This document shows, piece by piece, positions 9,735 through 21,790 of a DNA stretch of 64,000 nucleotides. The DNA comes from Owenia fusiformis (taxonomy: Eukaryota > Annelida > Polychaeta > Sabellida > Oweniidae). The translations under genes were made by a program, and so were the position numbers. The notes beneath the pieces are model-generated. The model saw only the letters and a list, made by a program, of their open reading frames with translations, ran no database searches and was not told the DNA's origin. The stretch covers positions 21,858,477 to 21,922,476 of the forward strand of contig CAIIXF020000004.1 of NCBI GenBank assembly GCA_903813345.2, written 5' to 3'. Numbering within the stretch: the first letter of the stretch is position 1; every line of letters starts with the position of its first letter.

Positions 9735-11589
9735 ACCATCTCCTTATGATATAATAGAATACTGCATCTGTGTTTGGATATGGAGAAGATTTTATCCAGA
9801 CCTGGAAAAAATACATTAGATCTTTCACATTGACAAATTTGCTATGTCGTTCATGTGTGCCTGTCTTAAATATTTCAAGTAGTTGCATTACACAATCATG
9901 TATGTTATAATTTTTGTCTGAAATCTACTCAATGGTTGCTTGTTATTTTTACATCCATACCAGCGAAGTTTCCAATGCAATAAATCAGTACAATTCAAAA
10001 CATTGTTGGTTCATATTTGATGTCCATTGTGATATTTCTAATTGAGATCATTTCAATCAAAGTAGAATGGTAAATATTTTGATGCTCTTTGAGCAAGAGG
10101 GAAATGATTGGCAGTTAAAAGGTGAAATTCATAAAAATACTGGTTTAAAAGATTCCATGCATGTACTTAACACAAATTTTGAAAATGTCCACGTATTGAG
10201 ATTTCCATCTATTCATCAAGAGTCAGGTCCTTTATGCGCTGTTTCCTCTCCCTTTGTTCCTTTTTCACTGCCAATTCATTAATATATGGCAATCGTCTTG
10301 TCTTCTTTATGATTTTTACCAAACTCTCTTCAAAAACACATAATTTGACAGTCTTTGATTGGACTTTTGGACAGAGTTCATCACACGAGCTTTCATCACT
10401 ATCTGCTCTTTTCTCTACGAGAACTTCAATGCCCTTTTTGTTCAAGCGTTTGTCAACTACATCTCGTATTAAGGGATCTCGTTTTAGACGGTTTGTAGCT
10501 TGCAAGAAGGATTTTTTGAAGATATGAAGCTGTAGTGCCAAATTCACGATTTTGGAGCACCAGCGTCGACAGTCTCGTTCTCCATCCACTTCATCATTTA
10601 GACTGTTTGGATGATGGGTGACATGTTCAATATAGCCTTCTGGATCACTAGATTTCTGTCCATCACCTACTTTGGTGAGATCAGGTGTATCTAAAGAGCT
10701 CTCTTTTGTGTCAATAGATCTTTCATTAAGGTCACTTGATTTCTCAACAATATCATTTGATTCTGTATCAATGTCAATAAATTTTTCCTCAACGTCAATA
10801 GATCTTTTTTCCTCACCTTCTTCAAGTTTCTTATTGACCAAACCAAGTTTTTCAAGTTTATTAATTCTTTTATTGACAACCCTATCAATGTATGGGACTC
10901 TCATTAGGGATCTATCTAAGACAACCACTTCATTACTGAACTCACAGAATTTGACAGCAACACCTGGAGCTTTATTGCATAAATCCAAACAATTCTGTTC
11001 TCTATCTGTTGGTGCCCTTTTTTGGAGTTCAAGTTCTCTTTTTACAGAATGCATTACATTTAAATCCATGTTGAACCGAAAACTAGGATGACTCAAGATG
11101 GCTCGTTTTCTTTTCTCTTCTGGGCTTGCAAGTCTTGCTTTGTAACGTGCCAGTTTTTTCTGAACGATTGTGCTAATCTCTGGTTCACTTTTGAATTTAG
11201 TAAGTTGGTTACCAAATGTGGTGTTGAATTCAATCATCTTTTTGTAGACACTGTACATTTTACTACAGGTCCTTTTACACTGATCAATTCTTGGATCTCT
11301 GGTTGAAGGCAGCACTGTTGTTGTTGTTGGTACTGTTGTGCTGGTAATTGTAGAAGTAGGTACTGTTGTGCTAGTAATTGTAGTAGTAGGTACTGTTGTA
11401 CTAGGTTTAGGTGTTGAAGGCACTATGGTACTTGGCTCAGGCGTTGAAGGCACTATGGTACTTGGTGCAAGTGTTGAAAGTACTTTTGTACTAGATTCAG
11501 GTGTTGGAGGCACTATTGTACTAGGTTCAGGTGTTGAAGGCACTATTGTACTTGGCACAGGTGTTGAAGGTACTATTGTACTTGGTTGA

Positions 11590-13260
11590 GGTGGTGTTGA
11601 AAGCACTATTGTGCTGGGTGCAGATGTTGAAGGCACTATGGTACTTGGTTGAGGGGGAGTTGTAGGCACTATTGTACTTGGTTGAGGGGGAGTTGAAGGC
11701 ACTTCGGTACTTGGTTGATGGGAAGTTGAACGCAATATCGTACTTGGTTGTGGAGGAGTTGAAGGCACTATTGTACTTGGTTGAGGGGGAGTTGAAGGCA
11801 CTATTGTACTTGGTTGAGGGGGAGTTGAAGGCACTTTGGTACTTGGTTGAGGGGGAGTTGTAGGCACTATTGTACTTGGTTGAGGGGGAGTTGAAGGCAC
11901 TATTGTACTTGGTTGAGGGGGAGTTGAAGGCACTTTGGTACTTGGTTGAGGGGGAGTTGAAGGCACTATTGTACTTGGTTGAGGGGGAGTTGAAGGCACC
12001 TTGGTACTTGGTTGAGGGGGAGTTGTAGGCACTATTGTACTTGGTTGAGGAGGAGTTGAAGGCACTTTGGTACTTGGTTGAGGGGGAGTTGAAGGCAATA
12101 TTGAACTTGGTTGAGGGGGAGTTGAAGGAACTATTGAACTTGGTTGAGGGGAAGTCGGAGGCACTATTGTACTTGGTTGAGGGGTAGTTGAAGGCATTTT
12201 GGTACTTGGTTGAGGGGGAGTTGTAGGCACTTTTGTACTTGGTTGAGGGGGAGTTGAAGGTACTATTGTACTTGGTTGAGGGGGAGTTGAAGGCACTATG
12301 GTACTTGGTTGAGGGGGAGTTGAAGGCACTTTTGTACTTGGTTGAGGGGGTGTTGAAAGCACTTTGGAACTTGGTTGAGGGGGAGTTGTAGGCACTATTG
12401 TACTTGGTTGAGGGGGAGTTGAAGGCACTTTGGTGCTTCGTTGAGGGGGAGTTGTAGGCACTATTGTACTTGGTTGAGGGGGAGTTGAAGGCACTTTGGT
12501 ACTTGGTTGAGGGGGAGTTGTAGGTACTATTGTACTTGGTTGAGGGGGAGTTGAAGGCACTTTGGTGCTTGGTTGAGGGGGAGTTGAAGGCATTTTGGTA
12601 CTTGGTTGAGGGGGAGTTGAAGGCAATATCGTACTTGGTTGAGGAGGAGTTGAAGGCACTATTGTACTTGGTAAAGGGGGAGTTGAAGGCATCATTGTAC
12701 TTGGTTTAGGTGGAGTTAAAGGCACTTTGGTACTTGGTTGAGGGGGAGTTGAAGGCACTATTGTACTTGGTTGAGGGGGAGTTGAAGGCACTTTGGTACT
12801 TGGTTGAGGGGGAGTTGTAGGCACTTTTGTACTTAGTTGAGGGGGAGCTGAAGGCACTTTGGTGCTTGGTTGAGGGGGAGTTGTAGGCACTATTGTACTT
12901 GGTTGAGGGGGAGTTGAAGGCACTTTGGTACTTGGTTGAGGGGGAGTTGTAGGCACTATTGTACTTGGTTGAGGGGGAGTTGAAGGTACTTTGGTGCTTG
13001 GTTGAGGGAGAGTTGTAGGCACTATTGTACTTGGTTGAGGGGGAGTTGAAGGACCTTTGGTACTTGGTTGAGGGGGAGTTGAAGGCAATATCGTACTTGG
13101 TTGAGGGGGAGTTGAAGGCAATATTGAACTTGGTTGAGGGGGAGTTGAAGGCACTATTGTACTTGGTAAAGGGGGACTTGAAGGCACTATTGTACTTGGT
13201 TGAGGGGGAGTTGAAGGCACTATTGTACTTGGTTGAGGGGGACTTGAAGGCTGAATTGTA
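11590..13260 (-). repeat. 33-bp coding minisatellite of mucin copy 2
   Basis: Units encode PSTIVPSTPPQ and PSTKVPSTPPQ variants, as in copy 1. Order and number of variants differ from copy 1, which shows unit turnover since duplication. Confidence 0.9.
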
Positions 13261-13514
13261 CTTGGTTCATTTGTTGAAGGAACTATTGTACTTGTTGCAG
13301 GTGTTGAAGGAACAAAAGTACTTGGTGCAGGTGTTGAAGGCACTATTGTACTGGGCTCAGATGTTGAAGAAACTATTGTACTTGGTGCAGGTGTTGAAGG
13401 CCCTATTGTACTGGGCCAAGGGGGTGTTAAAGGAACTGTTGTACTTGGCTCAGATGAAGTTAAGGTTTGTTGACCTGGTGTTGTTTTTTCATAAACAGAA
13501 GTGGCATCTGTGTC

Positions 13515-15080
13515 AAAATTAGGTTGTCCACTGACTGGTGTTGTGAAACCTTCTCTTATTATTGTGGCGAATGAGCTTGCCTGACTTGCTCTTGTAGGGA
13601 CCACTGTACTAGGTTGTCCACTGACTGGTGTCGTGAAACCTTCTCTTTTTATTGTGGTGAATGAGCTTGCCTGACTTGCTCTTGTAGGGACCACTGTACT
13701 AGGTTGTCCACTTACTGGTGTTGTGAAACCTTCTCTTATTATTGTGGCGAATGAGCTTGCCTGACTTGCTCTTGTAGGGACCACTGTACTAGGTTGTCCA
13801 CTGACTGGTGTCGTGAAACCTTCTCTTTTTATTGTGGCGAATGAGCTTGCCTGACTTGCTCTTGTAGGGACCACTGTACTAGGTTGTCCACTGACTGGTG
13901 TTGTGAAACCTTCTCTTTTTATTGTGGCGAATGAGCTTGCCTGACTTGCTCATGTAGGGACCACTGTACTAGGTTGTCCACTGACTGGTGTTGTGAAACC
14001 TTCTCTTATTATTGTGGCAAATGAGCTTGCCTGACTTGCTCTTGTAGGGACCACTGTACTAGGTTGTCCACTGACTGGTGTTGTGAAACCTTCTCTTATT
14101 ATTGTGGCGAATGAGCTTGATTGACTTGCTCTTGTAGGGACCACTGTACTAGATTGTCCATTGACTGGTGTTGTGAAACCTTCTCTTATTATTGTGGTGA
14201 ATGAGCTTTCAGTTGAAGGTACCATTGTACTAGGTGGTATTATTGTAGGTACTTTTGTACTAGGTGGACCTTTTTCATATGTTGTTGAAAGATATTTTGT
14301 TGAGGAAACCATTGTACTAGACACAATTTCATCACCCTTTTTCCTAATTGGTGCTCTTGTAATATGCTTACCATCTGTACTGGTCTGAACTATTGTTGGA
14401 GGCTTGACAGAGCTGGGCAATCCTGGTGTTGGAGGTACTTTTGTATTAGCTTGTGTTGTCCATGGCATCCAAGTAGTTTCTTTCTGATTTTTACCTGCTA
14501 TTGAAGTCTTGGCTGTACTGGATAATCCTGGTGTTGAAGGTGCTTTTGTACTAACTTGTGTTGTCCATGGTATCAAAGTAGTTTCTTTCTGATTTTTACC
14601 TGCTATTGAAGTCTTGGCTGTACTGGATAATCCTGGTGTTGAAGGTGCTTTTGTACTAACTTGTGTTGTCCATGGTATCAAAGTAGTTTCTTTCTGATTT
14701 TTATCTGCTATTGAAGTCTTGGCTGTACTGGATAATCCTGGTGTTGAAGGTACTTTTGTACTAGCTTGTGTTGTCCATGGCATCCAAGTAGTTTCTTTCT
14801 GATTTTTATCTGCTATTGAAGTCTTGGCTGTACTGGATAATCCTGGTGTCGAAGGTGCTTTTGTACTAGCTTGTGTTGTCCATGGCATCCAAGTAGTTTC
14901 TTTCTGATTTTTACCTGCTATTGACGTCTTGGCTGTGCTGGATACTCCTGGTGTCGAAGGTGCTTTTGTATTAGCTTGTGTTGTCCATGGTATCAAAGTA
15001 GTTTCTTTCTGATTTTTATCTACTATTGAAGTCATGGTTGTACTGGGTAATCCTGGTGTTGATGGTGCTAGTGTAGTCAA
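13515..15080 (-). repeat. 90-bp and 105-bp coding tandem repeats of mucin copy 2
   Basis: The 90-bp units (FTTPVSGQPSTVVPTRASQ) occupy about 13515-14215 and include the unit with the stop codon. The 105-bp units (KNQKETTWMPWTTQ) occupy about 14430-15080. Both arrays are longer than in copy 1. Confidence 0.85.
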
Positions 15081-15396
15081 GGAGAAAGGTGTTGTCCATG
15101 GTAACCAAGTAGTTTTTGTTTGACATGTGATGGGTCCAATACAGAGGACCAAGATTAACACACTAGAACTGACACGTTTCATCTGAAATGAAAAATGTGT
15201 AATTTAAAAAAAATCAAAATTTATACTCAAGCTTAAAATTGAATGTGGATGACTTGAAAAAATTGATATGTTTGGTTTGTCTCAAAAATTCTTTCCTAGT
15301 AAGAGTAAAATAAAATTTTATAATATAAATTATGTACATGTATTTGGTATTGTGCCTATTTTCTGATAAGACCATGCAGTTGTGAAAATTACAAAC

Positions 15397-15464
15397 CTTT
15401 TATCTGTCTTTATCATACTCTGAGAATGCTCTGGAAACTGCATCAGTGTCTCCCAAACCTGCAT
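15397..15464 (-). other. Probable 5' exon with short upstream ORF, mucin copy 2
   Basis: Identical in sequence to 5701-5768. It contains the same ATG-led short frame and the AAAAG/GTTTGT candidate donor, 215 bp upstream of the mucin ATG. Confidence 0.4.
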
Positions 15465-15810
15465 CTGGTCTCTGAGTACTAGATTCTTTGAAGTGTTTTA
15501 ATTTTTTTTGACAATGCTAAATGGCTGTTTACTTTCACAAGATCTCATTTGAATATGTAGATTTTAAAATTTGACAATATAGTTGATGTTTCTATTGTTT
15601 CTTAATGTTCACTAATTTATCAGTATGTTATGTAAATCATAAAACTGGAATTGAAGATTGTAATTAATATAAACATCAATAAGCAGAAATCTTATTGATG
15701 ATCGAGAGTTCACATTGATTTTTTAACTTATCACTATTAAAATACGGTAAAGCTTTTGTAATTGAAACATCTTTGGTAACTTTGAAAAGTCTTAAAACTT
15801 AAACTTATTT

Positions 15811-16276
15811 CATAGACTATTGAGTATTCCGTAATTCCACGGTGTGGACGGAATTTGACAAAACTTCAATTTTTTGCAGAATCCCTGATTTTCATGAAAA
15901 TCCCGCGGAATTACCAGAATTTCCAGAAATTACATATTTTACGATCTCCTACCTTTGCGGGGTATTTGAAGAGTGTCTGTTTATGTCCAACAATCAATCA
16001 TTATTGAGTACAAGTACGATTTCACCGTGAAATTCAACATTCTATCACGTTTAAATTCGCTAAAGCGAGTTCGCTAATGACGCGCAGTTCTTACCTAGAA
16101 AGTAGCTGACTTCTGTTTCCATTTTTCATCGTTTTAAAAGATTGCAGAATTTGGACTTTTTCTGAAAATTTGTGCAGAATTTCGATTTTCTCCTTGCAGA
16201 ATTTGCTTTTTTTCTTGCAGAATTTTTTGCAGAATTTTGATTTTTTTCATGCAGAAAACTAGTATCTGTGTTATTT
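15811..16276. mobile_element. 466-bp insertion unique to the copy 2 spacer
   Basis: Copy 1 reads directly across this site (near 6113), while copy 2 has an extra 466 bp flanked by TTATTT on both sides, a probable target duplication. The insert carries several GCAGAATTT motifs towards its right end. No coding potential or long terminal repeat is seen. Confidence 0.6.
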
Positions 16277-18064
16277 ACAACCTACATACAGAGGTTCATT
16301 TAACATTAAGTCATTTGGTCATGGGACTTTGAAAAGTGTTTTCCTTACTGAGAGAAGTTCATTTAACATTTGGTCATGGGACTTTGAAAAGTGTTCCACT
16401 TTTGGAGGTTTTCTACTTATACAGATGTGTTCCACTTAACATTTTTAACTGTACTTAATTGTCTTTTCCATTGTGTAAATCATATAAAGTTTAAAGTTTG
16501 ATATAACTCCTTTACAATACTTTTCAACAATAGAAGTTAATGATGTTGCCCTTTGTGCAGTTATAATATAGAATGTAACCCATCTTCTCTTTGATTGCAA
16601 AGTGTTGAATGCCTATGTACACACCCCTATTTTCTATTTCTGTAGAACATGGAACATGGAACATGCTCTCAGTACTTCTACTTTAAGGCTCTGTCATTAA
16701 AGATAACTATAAACCACATTTGAAATGCATACTAGCTAACTTTATTCATACAAACTTTTCAAGTTTGTACACGTCATCATATAACATATTTGAAATAACA
16801 TACATGTATAAATAAAATCTCTGTAAAATGCATGAATGGATCTATAATATATAACCTATATTTTGCACAATGCAGTTTAAAAATCTACATCCCACCCCTG
16901 TCAACAAAATTCTGTGCATTATCATGGAGTGTCAATGTCATTAAATGTTGATTATATGTACATTGCATATGTATGTTAAGTATTTCAGTACATTATTGAA
17001 TTTTGAAAAATTTGTCATTTAAATTATTAAATGAGGATGCCCAAATTTTTGTAATCATAATGAAAAACCTCAACTGTTTTATTTTTTTGCTATCACTTTC
17101 TATCTTGCTCTATCTTGTATTCTGAATGAATATACCTTAGACAATCAAATGATTTCTACAAAAACTATATTCTGAAAATGTTGAAGCTTTTAAAAATAAT
17201 GATTTTAACATGAAAATGGTTGTAAAATTCCTCAAAACATCTTTTTTTTTAGTAAAAACAACCATGAAAATTGCATGCTGGGGATCCCCATGCCCCTCCC
17301 CATAGGATGGCTTCAATGTAGGGCTTCAATTAGTAGGCCTTTTGGGCATTACTTGGCCTTTTTGGGCCTTATTTTTAACTTGTTTTTCTGAATTGAAATG
17401 TACATCTGCCAGCCAGTGTTGCCTACTATGATTTGAAAGCCATGCTAAAGTTGTAAATGAATACATTCATGTCCATCAACAAAGATCATACATTCATCAA
17501 TGTTGTGATCTCCCATAGGTGCTATGTCCTGATTTTAGCAGTTTTTCAAATTACCTGTGTTAGTAGAAACTTTTAGAGGTCACTTTGTGCGCTCAAAAAT
17601 GTTTCACATAGGAGGTGTTCCATTTACAGAGGTTCATTTACAGGGGTTTCCTTAGAATTTCTCACAACAGGCTAAATAAATGAAAACAACAGGCAAAATT
17701 AATGGAAATTATGAACGTTATGTTATGAATGTAACATGGAAAAGACCCTGAAAACAACAGGCGATTTTGTGAAAACAACCAGTGAAAATGGCCTGTTACT
17801 AAAGAAACCCCTGATATAAAGTGGGCCATGGGACTCTGGACAGTGTAACACTTATGAAGGTGCTTAATTTACAGAAATATTTGGCTTGACAATTTTAACT
17901 GACATGATGCTAACAGATTTTCAACTGGTTAGCCTGTAGTTTTCAAATTTTCAGTATGAGCAGCACTCAGTTGCTCTTATACAAGGGAGATCTCTGCAAT
18001 GATTAAAATAAATATAATATAACATGAGATATTTCACTTAGAATGTCTTCTGATATTTAGACCT

Positions 18065-20133
18065 CAGGCCTCCTAGACTTCCAACAACGCGAACATCAGT
18101 TATGATACCACGAACTACGTTCCTTGCACTCGAACCACGAATCTCATATTGCGAACGTGAAATCTTATGTCGCGCACCACCATTTCCTTGTGTCCGAACA
18201 TATTTCTTGTACCGCGCACAAAGATCCGTTACCGCGAACCACGCATCTGATCGAAAAAAGTCCGTAATTTTGTTCGTATTATTACGCATAAGTGTAATTC
18301 CAAAGAGGTGTTTTCATGTGGAATGCGGAAGAAATATTTTCCCAGTTTTTCATGCATGTGAATGAATATCCAATCATTGACGATAACAGTATTTTCAAGC
18401 TCTAGGAAACACAAGCTATTGGGACTACCTTGCAATCACGCGCATTGACATTTTCAGTGAAAGGGCTGGGTAATAACAACAAAAACCTGACTTATGAGTA
18501 ACAACACGTATGGCCAAATTAGTGACATCTCTGATCACAGGGCTTCAAAATCCAGAATATCTTCTTTCTCTTTACCAGCTTTTTCCAAATTTGTCCATTT
18601 GAGCCGATGATTGCATCATAATAAAGAAATGAGTTATCCTATGTACAATATTCCTGATTTTATAGAATACTTGATGTGCTATATCTGTCGCTCCAGCTAC
18701 TGATAATTTGAAGATGCTACCCTTTGCCTGTCAACGTTTTAAATGAAAACTTAACTTAAATGTTGCCCCCTCCCCCATTACGGCTTGTGGGATTAACTGT
18801 TTACATACAGGAAAATAACAATCTATCATCCTGATAAAGATTTTAACACTTGGTTTTTCTTTCAAAACATATCAAATGACTACTAAATCGCAATTTAAGG
18901 GTAAGGGCTAAGAATACTTTATCTGTCTAATCTTTGACTGTCTGAAATAAATGTGTGTTGACGAGTCCTGTAATTAATTAATCTTGGTTTTAAAACCGAA
19001 GCTTTCATTGTGGGCTGTTCTGCCCCACGCATGAGCCATTTTGCCCTACTCTCAACATTATTTTCGGACACTCTGAAAAATCACAGAAAATGTGAAATAG
19101 AATCCCTTCATAAGATGGGACATGAAAATTCGCGATGATCGACAGATTAGAAAAACCTCTGCACGGATCAAACTATTATGAGGGCCGTTTTGCCCCATGT
19201 TCCCAAAAAATTCCTGACTTCAGCAACCAGGACGATATCTGACCCAAGACATGTGGAGCGCTAAAATGTCGGACCCTTTTTTTCTGGGCCCATCTCAGAG
19301 GGAGGGGCGGGCCAGTGCATCTACACAGAACACAGCCATAACTGATTACTACAATGTAGGTGTACTGTATAAAAGTAAACCTTGTAGTTAAAGGTCGCAT
19401 GATGCAGTGTGACCAGGATCACACTGACCATGGTGAGAATGACCTTAGACATGATGGTCACATGAAAAGGTCACTGTAAATAGCTTTAAGTAGGAGCATA
19501 GGAAAGGTCAATGAACAGAGTCTTTTGAATTTTTCAGAAAATGTGCCCAATATATTGCTCTAAATGATAAAATCTTTAAAATTTTAGAAACTTGTCTGAA
19601 AAAATGGCGGTCATAAAAAGGAAAAAAATATCGCTTTTACAAATGACATCTCCTATTACACCACACCGTGCGCAGATACTCTCTGATCCCAAAAATGAAT
19701 GACTGTGGGACGCAGTGCTTTCCTTTGACACATCATTTAAAGCCCTGCCAACTCGGGGCGTGGATGTTAATCTTAAGATTATGTTTCAAAATACAGTGAC
19801 GAATGGGTCATCTAACATGCAAGTGCATGCTTTTCATAGGAACGAAAGTCCGGCGAAAGCGGAGGAGAAACTGAATTTCGTTTCCTTGTTTCACTCCGTT
19901 GCATGGTATATACATGTAACTTGGAATCCCAAACACCCGGATGTATTATGTACAATTTGTTCGCGGTAACGGATCTCTGTGCGAGGTACAAGAAATATGT
20001 TCGGAAACTAGGAAATGGTGGTGCGCGACATAAGATTTCACGTTCGCGATATAAGATTCGTGGTTCGAGTGCAAGGAACGTAGTTCGCGGTATCAGAACT
20101 GATGTTCGCGTTGTTGGAAGTCTAGGAGGCCTG
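18065..20133. mobile_element. DNA transposon-like element, 2069 bp, 175-bp terminal inverted repeats
   Basis: Copy 1 has an empty site at about 7866. Here 2069 bp are inserted between two copies of GACCT (18060-18064 and 20134-20138). The ends read CAGGCCTCCTAGACTTCCAA and its complement. The inverted arms (18065-18239 and 19959-20133) match over about 175 bp and are rich in GCGAAC-type words. The interior has no recognisable transposase, so it is probably non-autonomous. The superfamily is uncertain; a 5-bp duplication with long arms does not decide it. Confidence 0.85.
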
Positions 20134-21159
20134 GACCTGTATAAAGGACAAAAAGGGGACTCAGGATGGACAAAAATGACCAGGTGGCTCAAGACTTTTT
20201 CAGGGGCAAAATAAGGATAGATAGGAGAGATTCACCATGGGGAGCCCCCTCAAGGTTTTTGAGGTTTGAGTTCAGACCTGCTGGATTTATACACCCAGAT
20301 CTCCAAAACCAGGCATCCTTCTGTGTGGCACCCATCAGCAGTATTACATTTACTAACAGCAATAATACATTTACTTAAAGGCAGAATCATAGATATAGGG
20401 TTTGCAAAATTCCAAGGATGTACGTACATGTACAGTTGACCTAGTTGTCCAGCTGTAATACATTTACTTAAAGGCAGCATCAGAGTTATATAAAGCGGTT
20501 ATAAAATTGCATATAACAAGTGCAGTAAACTAATTACCAATGAATTCTTTAACATCTGAAGTACATTGTCTCCCAAAAGATCTGTTGGCGCATAATAGAT
20601 AAATAATGGATCAACTGTGGAATACAAGTGACATTGAATCCAAATGGACTTCTTGATAGAAATGAAAGTAACTATTCCAAAAATCATTGTGATGTGCCCA
20701 CTCACTTTGTTTTGAAATTTCCAAAAAGCTCATGCCCATATCCTTTTCCAATTTTGATATCATTTTCCTCTATAATGAAGGAAAAATAATCTCAGCTAGT
20801 TAATTATGTACATGTGTATAATTTGTACTGCTAAGGGATTCACTGCCAAGGAGTGTACTGCTAAAGGGTGCCACACTCACGGTGATGTAGAAACAATAAA
20901 CAAACCCTACTAAAACATAGAAACATTTCGTTGATTAAACCTCAGACAAAAAATATTTCTTCCAAAACCTGAAATCTGGAATAAGTTTGAAATGAAAATA
21001 TTAATAAACTGTATGGAACACAACATATTGTCCGCTTCTGGGTGACCACTTTCTATGTAGTTGATGTTACGATATGATTCTAGTTTGCAGTTTTCTTCTT
21101 TTTGATGGAATTGAATAACAGTAGGTTGGGTGGTATGCATTTAATTTATGGTAGAACCC

Positions 21160-21321
21160 CAGGCCTGTAGCCAGACCCTGACTGAAGATTCTTTCAAAAC
21201 CATAGTGTTTCACCATTCTGTACATTTTTCAAGTTATTTTGGCCGAAAATGTGAACTGTGAACCCCGTAGTATTTTTGGAAAAGTGAACTCTCCCTGTCA
21301 AAAGCTGGCTACGGGCCTGCG
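21160..21321. mobile_element. GTAGCC foldback element, uninterrupted copy
   Basis: Ends CAGGCCTGTAGCCAG and GGCTACGGGCCTGC. It lies 3' of mucin copy 3 and is the empty-site counterpart of the interrupted elements beside copies 1 and 2. Confidence 0.65.
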
Positions 21322-21790
21322 CCCTATGCACTTATGATATTATAGTATACTGCATCTGCGTCTGGACATGGAGAAGATTTTATCCAGAGCTGGAAAGAAT
21401 ACATTAAATCTTTCACATTGACAAATTTGCTATGTCTTTCATGTGTGTGTGTCTTAAATATTTCAAGTAATTGCATAACACAATCATGTATGTAATAATT
21501 TTTTGTCTGAAATCTACTCAATGGTTGATTGTATTTACACCCATACCAGTTAAATTTCCAATGCAATCAGTACAATTCAAAACTTTGTTGGTTCATATTT
21601 GATGTCCATTATGATATTTCTAATTGAGATCATTTCAATCAAAGTAGAATGGTAAATATTTTGATGCTCTTTGAGCAAGAGGGAAATGATTGGCAGTTAA
21701 AAGGTGAAATTCATAAAAATACTGGTTTAAAAGATTCCATGCATGTACTTAACACAAATTTTGAAAATGTCCATGTATTGAAATTTCCAT

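Larger units (their letters stand above)
10209..15182 (-). pseudogene. Mucin-like gene, copy 2, with one in-frame stop
   Basis: Same architecture as copy 1: signal peptide (MKRVSSSVLILVLCIGPITC), six to seven 35-residue WxPW units (about 14430-15080), eight or so 30-residue FATIxREGF units (13515-14215), an 11-residue PST array (about 11590-13260) and the four-module C-terminus (10212-11300). The frame runs through the whole gene except for one TGA at 13950-13952. There an Arg codon AGA, present in sibling repeat units, has become TGA by a single A-to-T change. Translation would stop at 410 residues and lose most of the mucin array and all Cys modules. No other lesion is seen, so it may be a recent null, a polymorphism or a sequencing error. 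The ATG again follows a TTTCATTTCAG acceptor. Confidence 0.75.
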
